Shown here one piece after another: positions 7,914 through 18,149 of a stretch of DNA of 33,215 nucleotides. The translations under genes and the position numbers were made by a program. The notes below the pieces were generated by a model, which saw nothing but the letters and a program-made list of their open reading frames with translations, had not been told where the DNA came from and ran no database searches. Numbering within the stretch: the first letter of the stretch is position 1; each line of letters begins with the position of its first letter. The stretch is from assembly GCA_003427395.1 (NCBI GenBank), contig BFEA01000245.1, positions 932,754-965,968 of the forward strand. The letters are read 5' to 3'. This stretch comes from Chara braunii. Taxonomy: Eukaryota; Streptophyta; Charophyceae; Charales; Characeae.

Positions 7914-9736
7914 ATGTCTCTTCTTTGGAATTCTCTAAAATTATCAGTGCTCACTCGTTTTATTCCACTTCTCTTCTATCGAGTCTCACTCATGTTTGTT
8001 GTTGATGAGGAGACTCCTGACCCCCGAACTAAGCAACAAGTAAAAGAGCGGAAACAAGTTTTGATTGGTCATTTGGACAAACTGATTTCTGAACTTCATG
8101 ATGCAGGTGCTGAAGTTGAGGCTCATGTCAGGAGCCAGTTCGATTTTAAGAGCATTACATAATGCTATTGAATCGGCTGAGACTGACACCGACGTCATTC
8201 AGGTTCAGGATATACTAATCAAGTGTCGTCAGGCACTTCATAAGTATATCATGGATCAACTCTCCAAGATTGCTGATCGGAAAGAAGGAGGAGAAGGGTT
8301 GTGTCTGAAGAAACCGTGGACAAAAATATCAGACAACTTGAAGAAGCACTAGAGAGAGAGAAGAAAAGGAAAGAGGAATTGAGAAGACAACAAAAACGGA
8401 ATGTACAGCAAAAACAAAAAATAGAAGAAATCAGACGAACTGTTATTGTAACTGAAGGGAAAGGACAGGCTGTTTCTTTGGCTCAACTTGTGACTTACCT
8501 TGCTCACCTCGAGATGAAGATTGATCAGTATGGGGTTCGGATTGAGGAGGTGTCCACGGGTCTGCAGACAATTACCAATCTGGTCAAAGAAAAGAATCAG
8601 GTGAAAGAAAAGGTCAAAGAAGAGAAAAATGAAAAACCCGAGAAACTAATGAGAGATGCAATGAAGTCTCTTAAGGTAGAGACTAAGGAGCCGGAAGAGA
8701 AGAAACTGATAGAGAAGAAAGGAGAGTCTTCGAGTCCGCCGAAGTCTCCTGGAGGAAATAAAGTCACCACCACACAACCTGAGAAACCAAAGAAGAAGGA
8801 AAAGGTAAAAATAAAATTGCCTTTCACATTCTGCAACAAAAAAAATAAAAATTTATTGTTGTGGATTGCTGAGATACAGACGTACTGTAGTACGACCTTT
8901 GTCGAACCCGAATCCCAAGTTGCTTTCTCTACTTCTTGTCTCGGGGGAGAAGCGAAGGATTGGGTATTGGCCGAAGCTAACGCAACAGGGTTCAATGATA
9001 TTGGGGAGTGGGCTGGAACTTTGAACCTCAAACAATTCCTAGGAAAGATCAAGGAATGGTTTTTGGACAAAACGACGGTCGACAAGACTTTTGACCAACT
9101 CACCACAATTGGTCACAAACATTGGACCTCTGTGGAATCGTGGTTGTCTAGGGAAGTTGATCGGTTGTTGCAGGTTCCTGGACTGAACCTGCAAGACAAC
9201 CAAGTCTTGTACATCTATTCTCGTGCTCTGCCCGAGCCCATTCGTGGACAACTCGTGGCAGAGTCCAAGTTAGATAAGTATAATTATAGTCAGTTTCGGG
9301 ACCTTGCTCTCCAGCGAGAGCAAATGACTTCTCAAGTTAAGAATCCATATGTGTCTGTTGTGAAGTATGGTGGTGGTGTAGGAACTGGTAAGCGGATACT
9401 TTGGCGCCAAAAGCGCCAGGACCACACCCTCGTCGTCCTTGATGACGATACTATTGGAGGCCGAGGGTGTGGCAAACAACAGTGATTCCGGGAAGGGGGA
9501 AGTCACTGCTGCCGTGGTCAACAAAGGAGGACCACGTCCGCCAGCAATGAAGAAAAAGATGCTCGTTTCCTGAGCATCCCGGAATTGTGGCCGGGAAGCC
9601 ATGTGAAAAGATGAGAATGTCACAAGAAACGTGGCAGGAAAGAATGGACAATGCACAATGTCTGAAGTGTGGTACCCCAGGGCATGTGATAGCCTGGTGC
9701 CCATTAATCCGTAACCCAAAAGCGAGCCGCGAGTAG
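7914..9736 (+). pseudogene. gag: Element B gag, broken by frameshifts
   Basis: The best start is the ATG at 7914. Coding similarity changes frame near 8145 and again near 8298. The long piece 8298-9485 carries a Lys/Glu-rich coiled-coil segment (about 8330-8800), then a retrotransposon-gag capsid region ending near 9340 (SCLGGEAKDWVLAEA, VESWLSREVDRLLQVPGL). That frame stops at 9483-9485. After at least one more frame change a single zinc knuckle of CX2CX4HX4C type (CLKC-H-C) lies at 9659-9700, and the frame closes at TAG 9734-9736. The intact ancestor would have formed the particle shell and bound genomic RNA. Pol continues in the -1 frame. Confidence 0.85.
9715..9721 (+). promoter_or_regulatory. 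Candidate -1 ribosomal frameshift site CCCAAAA (element B gag/pol)
   Basis: In the gag frame the codons are AAC CCA AAA GCG AGC CGC GAG TAG, so C CCA AAA is an X XXY YYZ heptamer 12 nt before the gag stop. The pol (-1) frame has TAA at 9712-9714 directly before it and is open afterwards, so any frame change must occur between 9715 and 9736. A 6-bp stem (9737-9742/9746-9751, one G-U pair) lies 15 nt downstream. Confidence 0.72.
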
Positions 9737-12700
9737 GAGTAGCATCTGCTCATACTGAGTCTAAGGGTTTGGACCAAGATGAAGGTAAGGCGCTTACTAA
9801 CCCTTCTAACCCTTCGACTCATATGGCAGAGGATGGTTCTTCTTCAACCCATCGTCCGAAACACCCTGAACCTGTCTTATGTACTGTCTCTATGGACGAC
9901 TCTCTTGACGAGTTTGGTAACGAATTGCTAGCATTGCGAAGCTTGTGGGCTAAGAAATCTAAGTCTAAGGGTGACCTACTTCTCGCGGATGTAGAGATTG
10001 CATGTACACGCGTAGGTGCTCTGTTGGACTCAGGATCAACGCGATCCTACATATCCGAGAAAGCAATTCGAAAGTTGCATCTCGGAATGAAGGTAAAAGA
10101 TCTGTCTCAACCTATCACGTCTATTCTCGCTGACAGACGCACGATCACTATCTCGCAATGTGTTGATCGTGTCAAATGTCGATTTTGTACCAAGGAATGG
10201 AAGAAGATTCGACATGAGGTATCCTTCCTTGTCGAAAATAATTTACTGTTTGACTTGATTCTGGGAATGGATTGGCACGAGGAAGCCAACCCAGATATCA
10301 AGTTCAAAGAAAAGATAGTGCAATCGCGAGATGCACACTCTGAATTGAAACCTATCAAACTGTATCATAAGTCTGACTCTGACTCTAGTCTGTCTTTTTG
10401 TTGTATGAGTTATCCATCATTTCGATCAATAGTTTCAAAGAAAAGGTTGGAACAGGAAGTGATGATGGTCTTAGTAAAGAAAGCAGGTGAGTCTTCTACT
10501 TCCTATCCTCCTTCGATTGAAAAAATCTTAGATGAGTATAAAGATCTACAAATTAAACCAACAGGAATAACTGAGTGCGCAATTAAGCACACCATTGAAA
10601 TTATTCCTGGTAGTAAGATTCCCAAGGACCCTATCTACCGAATGTCTGCTAGGGAACTTGAGGAATTAAGGAAACAACTGCAAAACTTAATAGGAAAATA
10701 ATGGATTCGCCCTAACTACTCTCCTTATGGTGCTCCTGTCTTGTTTGTACCAAAGAAGGAAGGTGAGTTACGTCTATGTATAGATTACAGAGGATTGAAT
10801 GTCGTCACTGTTAAGAATGTTTAACCGCTTTCTCGCATTGACGACCTACTTGACCAGTTACAGGGATGCAGGTACTTTAGCAAGCTCGACTTGGAAGTCA
10901 AGGTATCACCAGATCGAGGTGGAACCCTCCGATCAGCATAAGACTGCTTTCCGGACCAGGTATGGCCACTATGAGTTCATCGTAATGCCCTTCGGATTAA
11001 CGAATGCCCCTGCCACTTTTCAAAGGTCAATGAATGACTTGTTTCGTCAATGGTTGAATAAGTTTGTCATTGTCTATCTCAATGATATTTGAGTGTATAG
11101 CAAAACACTAGAGGATCATGCGAAGCACCTTCGTCTAGTGCTAGGAAAGTTGCGTGAGTGCAACTTTAAGATCAACTCAAAGAAGTCTGAGTTTGCTAAG
11201 TCTGAAGTGTTATACCTAGGACATATAGTAAACGAAGAAGGTCTAAGGCCGGAAGAGAAAAATATATCAGCAATTAGAGATTGGCCACAACCTAAGTCTA
11301 TTACTAAACTACGATCTTTCCTTGGACTAGCTAGTTATTATAGGAAGTTTGTCAGAAACTTCTCACTGATTGCTGCACCAATGCAAAGATTGTTAAAGAA
11401 AGAAACTATCTGGTTCTGGGATAAGGATTGTGAGTCTTCCTTTCAGAAATTGAAGTATGCACTAACTCACTACCCCGTCCTTAAGATTGTTGACCCATCC
11501 TTGCCTTTCATTGTCACCAATGACGCAAGTCAGTATAGAATTGGCGTTGTTCTCCAACAGGATGACGGCAAAGGCTATAGGCCCGTATAATTTATGTCTA
11601 AACGACTGCCGTGTGACAAAGTCGCCAACTCCACATATGAAAGAGAATTTTATGCCTTAGTCTGTGCGTTGGACACATGGAGGCACTACCTGTTAGGGAT
11701 GCACTTTACTGTGTATTCAGACCACTCAACCCTACAGTGGATAAAAACACAGTCCAGACTTTCTGACAAGTTAGTAAGATGGTCTGCATTCATTAACACC
11801 TTTGACTTTGAACTCAAGACTATCAAAGGTAAGTCTAATATGGTTGCAGATGCGATGTCCCGACGCAGTGATTTCTTTGGTGCAATTGTCTCTTACTTGG
11901 ATGTTGGGAATGACNTGAAAGACCAGATTCACCAAGGATATGCTACTTATCCTATCTGGAAACCAATCATGGATATCCTTGTACGAGATCCGTCTCAACT
12001 ACCCAACTATAGACTGACTGATGGGTTGTTATTCTTGATTGACCAAACCGAACAAAGATGTATATTCCTCATAAGGAAGAGATTAAGAGTCTGTTGATTG
12101 GGGAATGTCACGATTCTGAAGGTCATTTTGATTTCAAGAAAACATATGTTGAAGTCAGAGAACATTTTGAATGGAATGGACTTAAAGAAAATGTACTAAC
12201 ATATGTTCGTATCTGTTTAGTGTGTCAGAGAAACAAGTCGTCGCATGAGAATCCCCTTGGACTTCTCAAGCCATTACCTATACCAAGTGAAGCAGGTGAG
12301 TCTATCTCAATTCAATTCATGAGTCTGGTTAAAAGTCGCAATGGTAATAGTCAAGTGATGGTAATTGTAGACCGTTTCTCTAAATACGCTATGTTTGTTC
12401 CCGTACCAGCAAAAGCGCGTACTGAACTTGTCATCCATAAATTTCAGATGTGATGGGTCACTGAGTATGGGTTCCCTAAATCCATTGTGTCTGATCGAGA
12501 TGTCAGGTTCACCAGTCTTCCATGGCAAAAGTTGATGGAAGCTTATGGTACGCGACTGACCATGTCGTTAGGGAGACATCCCAAAACGAATGACCAGACT
12601 GAACAGATGAACCGTTTGTGCCAACAACTTTTGCGCATGCATGTTAGACCCGATCAAATTGATTGGGATGAGAACTTACCCAAAATTGTGAGTGCATATA

Positions 12701-13378
12701 ACAACAGTGTCCACACTTCCACTGGACGAACCCCGAATGCACTTCACAAAGGGTGAAAACCTAAACGTCCCGTTGATGTATTAAACCGGGACCAGTTCCT
12801 TTGGTTGCCCCCAGGGACCTTAGAATATGCAGTATTGTTTCAGGAGAACATTCAAAAGGTTAAAGATAATCTAAGGAAAGCTCAACTACGGATGATTGAA
12901 CAAGCCAACAGGCACCGTCGACCGTCCACATTCAAAGAGAGTGATCTGGTTTGGGTAAAATCTAAAAAGTTTTCACTAGAGAAAGATGTGTCCCAGAAAT
13001 TGTTTCCCGTCTATTTTGGACCATGGGAAGTTCTCAAAGTAATTGGAGATGCAGAGGGACCGTCTTATCGCATTGATATTCCCCCTCATCTCAAAACATA
13101 TCCTGTTTTTCACGCGTCCAAACTATTACCCTATGTAGAAGGAAATGAGTTCCCACACAGACTTTCAATGATTCCGCCAGACATGGACGACGGGTACGGT
13201 AGACAACATCATAGAGCATGGGTACTTTTCTATAGGTGGGCATGGACAACCCCAGAAGTAGTTCAAGGTACGTTTTAAGTCTCAGGAACCATCTGAGGAC
13301 AAATGGTTTAGCAAACGAGAACTACATGAAACTGCTTCTGATATTGTCGTTGCTTATGAACGAAGGTTAAAGTCTTAA
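9718..13378 (+). pseudogene. pol: Element B pol: protease, reverse transcriptase, RNase H, integrase (decayed)
   Basis: Protease has LLDSGSTRSYIS (about 10021-10056) and LILGMDW (about 10255-10275). RT begins at PIYRMS (about 10632), with [22 protein letters not shown] and MPFGLTNAP; the catalytic box reads YLND (Asn codon 11081-11083). RNase H has TNDAS and YSDHSTLQW. Integrase has an HX5H...CX2C zinc finger (12108-12225) and a core with VSDRDVRFTS and DQTEQMNR. The first core Asp is Gln (12313-12315). A GPWEVL...YRIDIPPHLKTYPVFHASKL C-terminal domain follows. Lesions include TAA 10699, TAA near 10822, an extra base near 10892, TGA 11090, TAA 11588, a frame change near 12058, TGA 12451, TGA 12754 and a frame change near 13200-13265. 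The final reading frame ends at TAA 13376. Confidence 0.92.
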
Positions 13379-13398
13379 ATATTTCTGCGATGGAACTC

Positions 13399-13417
13399 GA
13401 AAATGGGCAGGCAGAAA
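13399..13417 (+). other. Polypurine tract of element B
   Basis: A purine-rich stretch of 19 bases (two pyrimidines besides one T) ends immediately before the TGCAGTAACCC start of the 3' LTR. This is the usual plus-strand primer position. Confidence 0.75.
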
Positions 13418-14413
13418 TGCAGTAACCCTGTTCAGAAGTAGCCTGGGGCCCAGAACTGGGCCCCAGGCAACGCAGACCTGAGTCCGTCTGCATTGGGCTG
13501 TGTGACCAAGACACGCCCAGGCTTGAGTCTGTTGCGTTCGGCTGTGTGACCAAACGCTGCACACTGGAAATTCAAGGGTCAAAGTCAACTATAGAGTCAA
13601 AGGTACCGCGCCCAGGCCCTTGGTTGGATAGACTCACTTGTTATGCGCAGGTGCCCAGATAGCATCCAGACCGGAGAGAATTCGGTTTCAGACCAATCTG
13701 GGCCTTCGTTTGCATTGAGATCTGGACGGCTAAAGGATGCAGCATCCGGGGTCCAGACCCCGTGTCAACTCTACATAAGCACTGACTTCCTGGCTTTGAC
13801 ATTCATTTTGTCTTGCGTCAAGGCTGACTTCACGCTTTGACGACACGACGCGGACTTGACGTTGCGACGCTGGTGGACGCTGGCTTTGTGCTGGCATTAG
13901 GGAGATTTGCGGCGACGCGCTGCTAGTTCCGCATGGTGGCTGGCTAGCTACTGTCTTCAAGGCATGCTGGCGTGGCAGCTGCCACGCGTTGTTGCTGACG
14001 TGGCTGCTGCCACGTGTTCTATTGCTGGGACTACGTGACCGACACTGTTGTTCTGTTTTATCGTCACTTCAAGAGGAGATCGGGTCTGTGGAGAGATCGT
14101 GGATATGTACCTGATGGTCTTCATGTCGACATTGCTCCAGCGCTGATGAGAGACTAATTAGACGTTATTGAGGTTACTTCAGATGCTCGTTCAGACTATT
14201 GACTATTGAGGCGGTGATCGAGGAGGGAGCCCGAAGCAGGAGTGGGCCTTGTTTTATTCCTCTCCTTTGTCTAATCTCCCTCCTCTCTCTTCATCTGTGT
14301 ATGATTATCATGGCTACGATTCGGACCCCCGGAAAGGGATCCGGAGCCTCCGGGATCCGGGATCCGGTACCACTTTCCGGTAACCAGTCCGGATGGAGGC
14401 CCCCCAGGCCAAC

Positions 14414-14479
14414 GGCAAAATTTTTTTTGGGCGGCCTAGGGCGTTTTTTCACGCCTTGGGCAGCCCAAGAAAAATTGCC
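14414..14479. repeat. 66-nt imperfect hairpin inside the DNA transposon
   Basis: Arms 14414-14443 and 14452-14479 are largely complementary: GGCAA pairs with TTGCC at the base, and an A/T block and G/C blocks pair above a T-rich loop. Confidence 0.6.
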
Positions 14480-14667
14480 CCTTATTTTTTCGGCCCTTTC
14501 ACGACCGTCCGGAAGGGGCGGAAAATATGTTGGTGAACTTGGTTACTTCTTTTTTTTTTTCGAATCGGAGGGGGTGCAGTTCACCGCCGCCATTTTTTGA
14601 AGGGACTGTTCTTGGCCTGCGCCATTTTTCGAACTCGTCCCCCGATGTGCACGCGTGAAGCAGGTGC

Positions 14668-14668
14668 G

Positions 14669-14733
<65 letters not shown>

Positions 14734-14785
14734 CGCCGTCGTCGTCGTTATGTCCGTTGTAATCGTCGTCGTCCTCTTCCTCCTC

Positions 14786-14841
<56 letters not shown>

Positions 14842-14879
14842 TCGTCATGTCCGTTGTAGTCGTCGTTGTCCTATTCCTC

Positions 14880-14940
<61 letters not shown>

Positions 14941-14980
14941 CGCGCGCGCGCGCGCGCGCACGTCGTTGTCGTCGTCACAC
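14668..14980 (+). repeat. Compound microsatellite: three units of (TC)n-(GC)n plus a GTC-rich spacer
   Basis: Three consecutive units each run TC repeat, then alternating GC, then a spacer with GTCGTC, ATGTCCGTTGTA and TCCTCCTC. Approximate bounds are 14668-14786, 14787-14883 and 14884-14980, the last running into the N gap. Long open frames here (Ser/Leu or Arg/Glu repeats) are artefacts. Confidence 0.9.
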
Positions 14981-15355
14981 NNNNNNNNNNNNNNNNNNNN
15001 NNNNNNNNNNNNNNNNNNNNNNNNNNNNNNNNNNNNNNNNNNNNNNNNNNNNNNNNNNNNNNNNNNNNNNNNNNNNNNNNNNNNNNNNNNNNNNNNNNNN
15101 NNNNNNNNNNNNNNNNNNNNNNNNNNNNNNNNNNNNNNNNNNNNNNNNNNNNNNNNNNNNNNNNNNNNNNNNNNNNNNNNNNNNNNNNNNNNNNNNNNNN
15201 NNNNNNNNNNNNNNNNNNNNNNNNNNNNNNNNNNNNNNNNNNNNNNNNNNNNNNNNNNNNNNNNNNNNNNNNNNNNNNNNNNNNNNNNNNNNNNNNNNNN
15301 NNNNNNNNNNNNNNNNNNNNNNNNNNNNNNNNNNNNNNNNNNNNNNNNNNNNNNN
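14981..15355. other. Assembly gap (375 Ns)
   Basis: The run of N interrupts the microsatellite interior of the DNA transposon, so the true length of that region is unknown. Confidence 0.99.
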
Positions 15356-15448
<93 letters not shown>

Positions 15449-15522
15449 CAGTGCCCATTGCTCGCTGAGATAATGTATGAACGTACCATGTTCTGTTTGT
15501 TTGTTTGTTTGTTTGTTTGTCT
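15356..15522 (+). repeat. Microsatellites (TC)n, (CA)n and (TTTG)n
   Basis: A short TC run is followed by a CA repeat of about 43 units (15365-15450, one CG interruption) and, after 40 bases, by a TTTG repeat (about 15495-15522). Confidence 0.95.
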
Positions 15523-15824
15523 TTTTGTTTTTTTGTTTTTTTCGCCGGAAAATATATCAATCCGGATGGACATCCGGAATGTGGATCCGGAACATTCCGG
15601 GACCTACGGAACATTCCGGAGTTCCGGAGTTTCGGGACCGACCGGAAGGTCCGGGATCCGGGGCCCGGAATCGTTCCGGGTTCCGGTCTGGCGTAGCTAT
15701 GATGATTATCTCATCTCATTTTGTCTGGACACAATTTTGACTATTGGTAATCATCAGCTGGTTGACATTTATCTAGGCTTGCATTGTTGGCGACAGTCTT
15801 CACGATCGGGGTTCATTGCAAAAC

Positions 15825-16431
15825 TTTTATCTATAGAATGAGAACATTCAGAATTTTGTTCTCATCATAAAAAAACAATAAATCCAAAAAAAAAAATAAA
15901 AAAAATAGACATGTACATATATTATAGACACACATAGTAGACGTCTGTATTTCGTTTGAATACTTGTAGAACTACTTTTTTTTTTTTTGAAACAAAGGTG
16001 GAACGCCACATCATGTGTAAGTGTACAATGTGGCACTCACCTCGATACACGCTTTGGTCCCAGGTCTCCGTGCAGCCAAAAGTGGCGGGCTATATGGGGC
16101 GACATTGGACAATGTGGTATACACAAACTCCCACCGGGTCAAGTACAGGACGACACACGGACACATATCCATGCTTTCGAACAGATGGCGCGCCGCAGTG
16201 GCCAAAAGCTTACATGGGCTCGGGCACAGTTCTCCTTTGAGCGAAAAGCCGCGAACCACATTGGGAAAAAGGGGGCTCAGAAGGAAGCAGCAAACCCCCC
16301 CCAAAAAAAAGGAAAAAAAAAAAAAAGCAAACAGCTCACCGGCCCCTATACAAGGGCGACGACTCTCTTCAGATGCGGATGACCACCGTTCAAACATTTG
16401 AAGAGGGGTGGGGAACTAGACGGTGGGGGAA
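15825..16431. other. Unassigned flank between element B and the 28S 3' end
   Basis: No gene recognised. A perfect 9-bp hairpin (15838-15846/15858-15866, ATGAGAACA arm) is followed by A-rich tracts (15868-15907), a T run (15976-15988), C and A runs (16296-16326) and mixed sequence. The part next to 16431 may be rDNA spacer downstream of the 28S. Confidence 0.5.
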
Positions 16432-17071
16432 ACCTTTGGAACAAAGGGCCGAATCTCAACAGATCGTGAAGACAAGGCCACTCTACTGCTTACAACACCC
16501 CGTTCCCTGTCTAAGTCGTCTGCAAAGGGTTTGACTCCCCGAGCGAAAGAAATTGCGATGAAGAGACCCCCAGGGCGTCGGTGCTCCGCCGCAGGAGGAA
16601 CAACTCCGAACTTATGCTTTCGGGGCCAGACAGGCTGGCCCTATCGACAGTCTTGTGTCATCCGCGGAGGCATACGTCGTCGCTGCATGCACATATTCTA
16701 GCTTAGAGGCGTTTAGTCATAATCCCACACACAGTAGCTTTGCACCGCTGGCTTATCACCCAAGCACAATTGCCAATTGTGTGAACCAACGGTTCCTCTC
16801 ATACTGGGTTGGATTACCATTGCGACGGTGGTGCATCACTAAACCCAGCTCACGTTCCCCGTTGGTCGGTGAACAATCCAACACTTGGTAAATTCTGCTT
16901 CATAATGATAGGAAGAGTCGACATCGAAGGATAAAAAAGCAACGTCGCTATCAGCGCTTGGCTGCCACAAGCCAGTTATCCTTGTGGTAAATTTTTTGAC
17001 ACATCTAGCTTCAAGTCGTGGAACACTAGGATCGATAGGCCATGCTCTCCCAGTTCGTTGTTCTTGTTGTC

Positions 17072-17127
<56 letters not shown>

Positions 17128-18118
17128 AAACAAGCTCCAGTCTTTTGGTGGGGAGAAGCACTTGCCGGGAAACGGGCCCAGCGTCCCAGAGTTGTACATA
17201 GAATAGAAAAGGCACAAAAAAAGGGGGTATCGGCACTGGCCCAGACCAACGTCGTTTGCGACAGGGTTTGAGGAGGGGCGAACTCGGGCTGGCTGGCACC
17301 AGAGATCTCTACTGTCGGGAGGTGTTAGCACCCAGTCACATTAGAGGTTTCCGGGCAACGGCGGGGCTTGCTATGCCCATCATCAAGCCCCTCACTCCCC
17401 CCAAGAGGCAATGTCCTACTTATCCCACATTATACATTGGTGCAATCAACTTCATTGTTATTTCGTCCTTCCCAAGCCTCCCTATGGGCTCCTAATACGA
17501 CAGAGGGCATCTCGAGGGCCCGATGTGCAGGAAGCCTTATACTTATTCCCTGTTGTCCAGTAGTACAATTCAGCACCTATAGCCTACAATTTGTGCTTGA
17601 GTATGTTGACCCTTAGTCATTCAGACCACAACCTACACTTACCTATTTAAAGTTTCAACCCGTATTTTAACCTTTTGTTCCTCAACGGTTTAAACACTCC
17701 ATACTGGAAATCAAAATCAAATGAGCTTTTGCTCTTTTGCTCCACACGAGATTTTCGTTCTCGTTGAGCTCATTGTAGGACACCTTCGTTATCTTCTAAC
17801 AGATGTGCCGCCCCAGCCGAACTCCCCACCTGACAATGTCTTTCGCTTGGATTCGACAGGCCACGAGGGTCTGCACCTTCGATCGAGAAGCAGGGGCAGA
17901 GCCCTAACTCCACCTCACGAAATAAGTAAAATAACGTTAAAAGTAGTGGTATTTCACTTGCACCGTAAAGCTCCCACTTATTCTACACCTCTCAAGTCAT
18001 TTCACAGAGTTGAACTAGAGTCCAGCTCAACAGGGTCTTCTTTCCCCGCCGATTCTTCCAAGCCCGTTCCCTTGGTAGTGGTTTTGTAGAATACTAGATA
18101 GTGACAACGGGAATCTCA

Positions 18119-18149
<31 letters not shown>

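Larger units (their letters stand above)
14309..15701. mobile_element. Non-autonomous DNA transposon inserted in the 3' LTR (hAT-like or Mutator-like)
   Basis: The insert is flanked by ATGATTAT (14301-14308 and 15702-15709), which occurs once at the matching place in the 5' LTR (6649-6656). Its ends are inverted repeats, CATGGCTACG and CGTAGCTATG (9 of 10 complementary). The 8-bp duplication fits the hAT pattern nTnnnnAn. Read as 9 bp (ATGATTATC) it would fit Mutator-like elements instead. Both ends are packed with CCGG-centred motifs, typical of subterminal transposase-binding arrays. The interior is microsatellite DNA plus an N gap and encodes no recognisable transposase. Confidence 0.75.
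5756..15820 (+). mobile_element. Ty3/gypsy LTR retrotransposon, element B (complete layout, decayed)
   Basis: All structural parts are visible: 5' LTR 5756-6767, PBS 6771-6782, gag 7914-9736, pol in the -1 frame to 13378 (protease, RT, RNase H, integrase in Ty3/gypsy order), polypurine tract 13399-13417, and 3' LTR 13418-15820. AAAC at 5752-5755 and again at 15821-15824 is the target duplication. The two LTRs differ at roughly 30 positions in their first 400 bases by eye, so the insertion is old. The 3' LTR was later split by a DNA transposon. Frameshifts and stops make the copy non-functional. Confidence 0.93.
13418..15820 (+). repeat. 3' LTR of element B, split by a DNA transposon
   Basis: It matches the 5' LTR from TGCAGTAACCC to CATTGCA, with the match broken only by the insert at 14309-15701. 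Without the insert and one copy of its duplication it is about 1000 bp. The first hairpin near its start is longer here (11 bp, GCCTGGGGCCC with its complement) than in the 5' LTR. A short stretch containing CCACGTGGCACA present in the 5' LTR (about 6503-6514) is missing here. Confidence 0.9.

Noticed and set aside
14597-15841. Long open frames of 150-414 codons across the microsatellite and N gap
   Set aside because: They consist of Ser-Leu, Arg-Glu, Cys-Val or Thr-His repeats plus undefined residues across the gap, and arise from dinucleotide repeats with no stop in any phase.
16092-16101. TATATGGGG resembling the plant RNA polymerase I promoter
   Set aside because: It is on the plus strand, downstream of a minus-strand rDNA unit, so its orientation does not fit, and the match is short.
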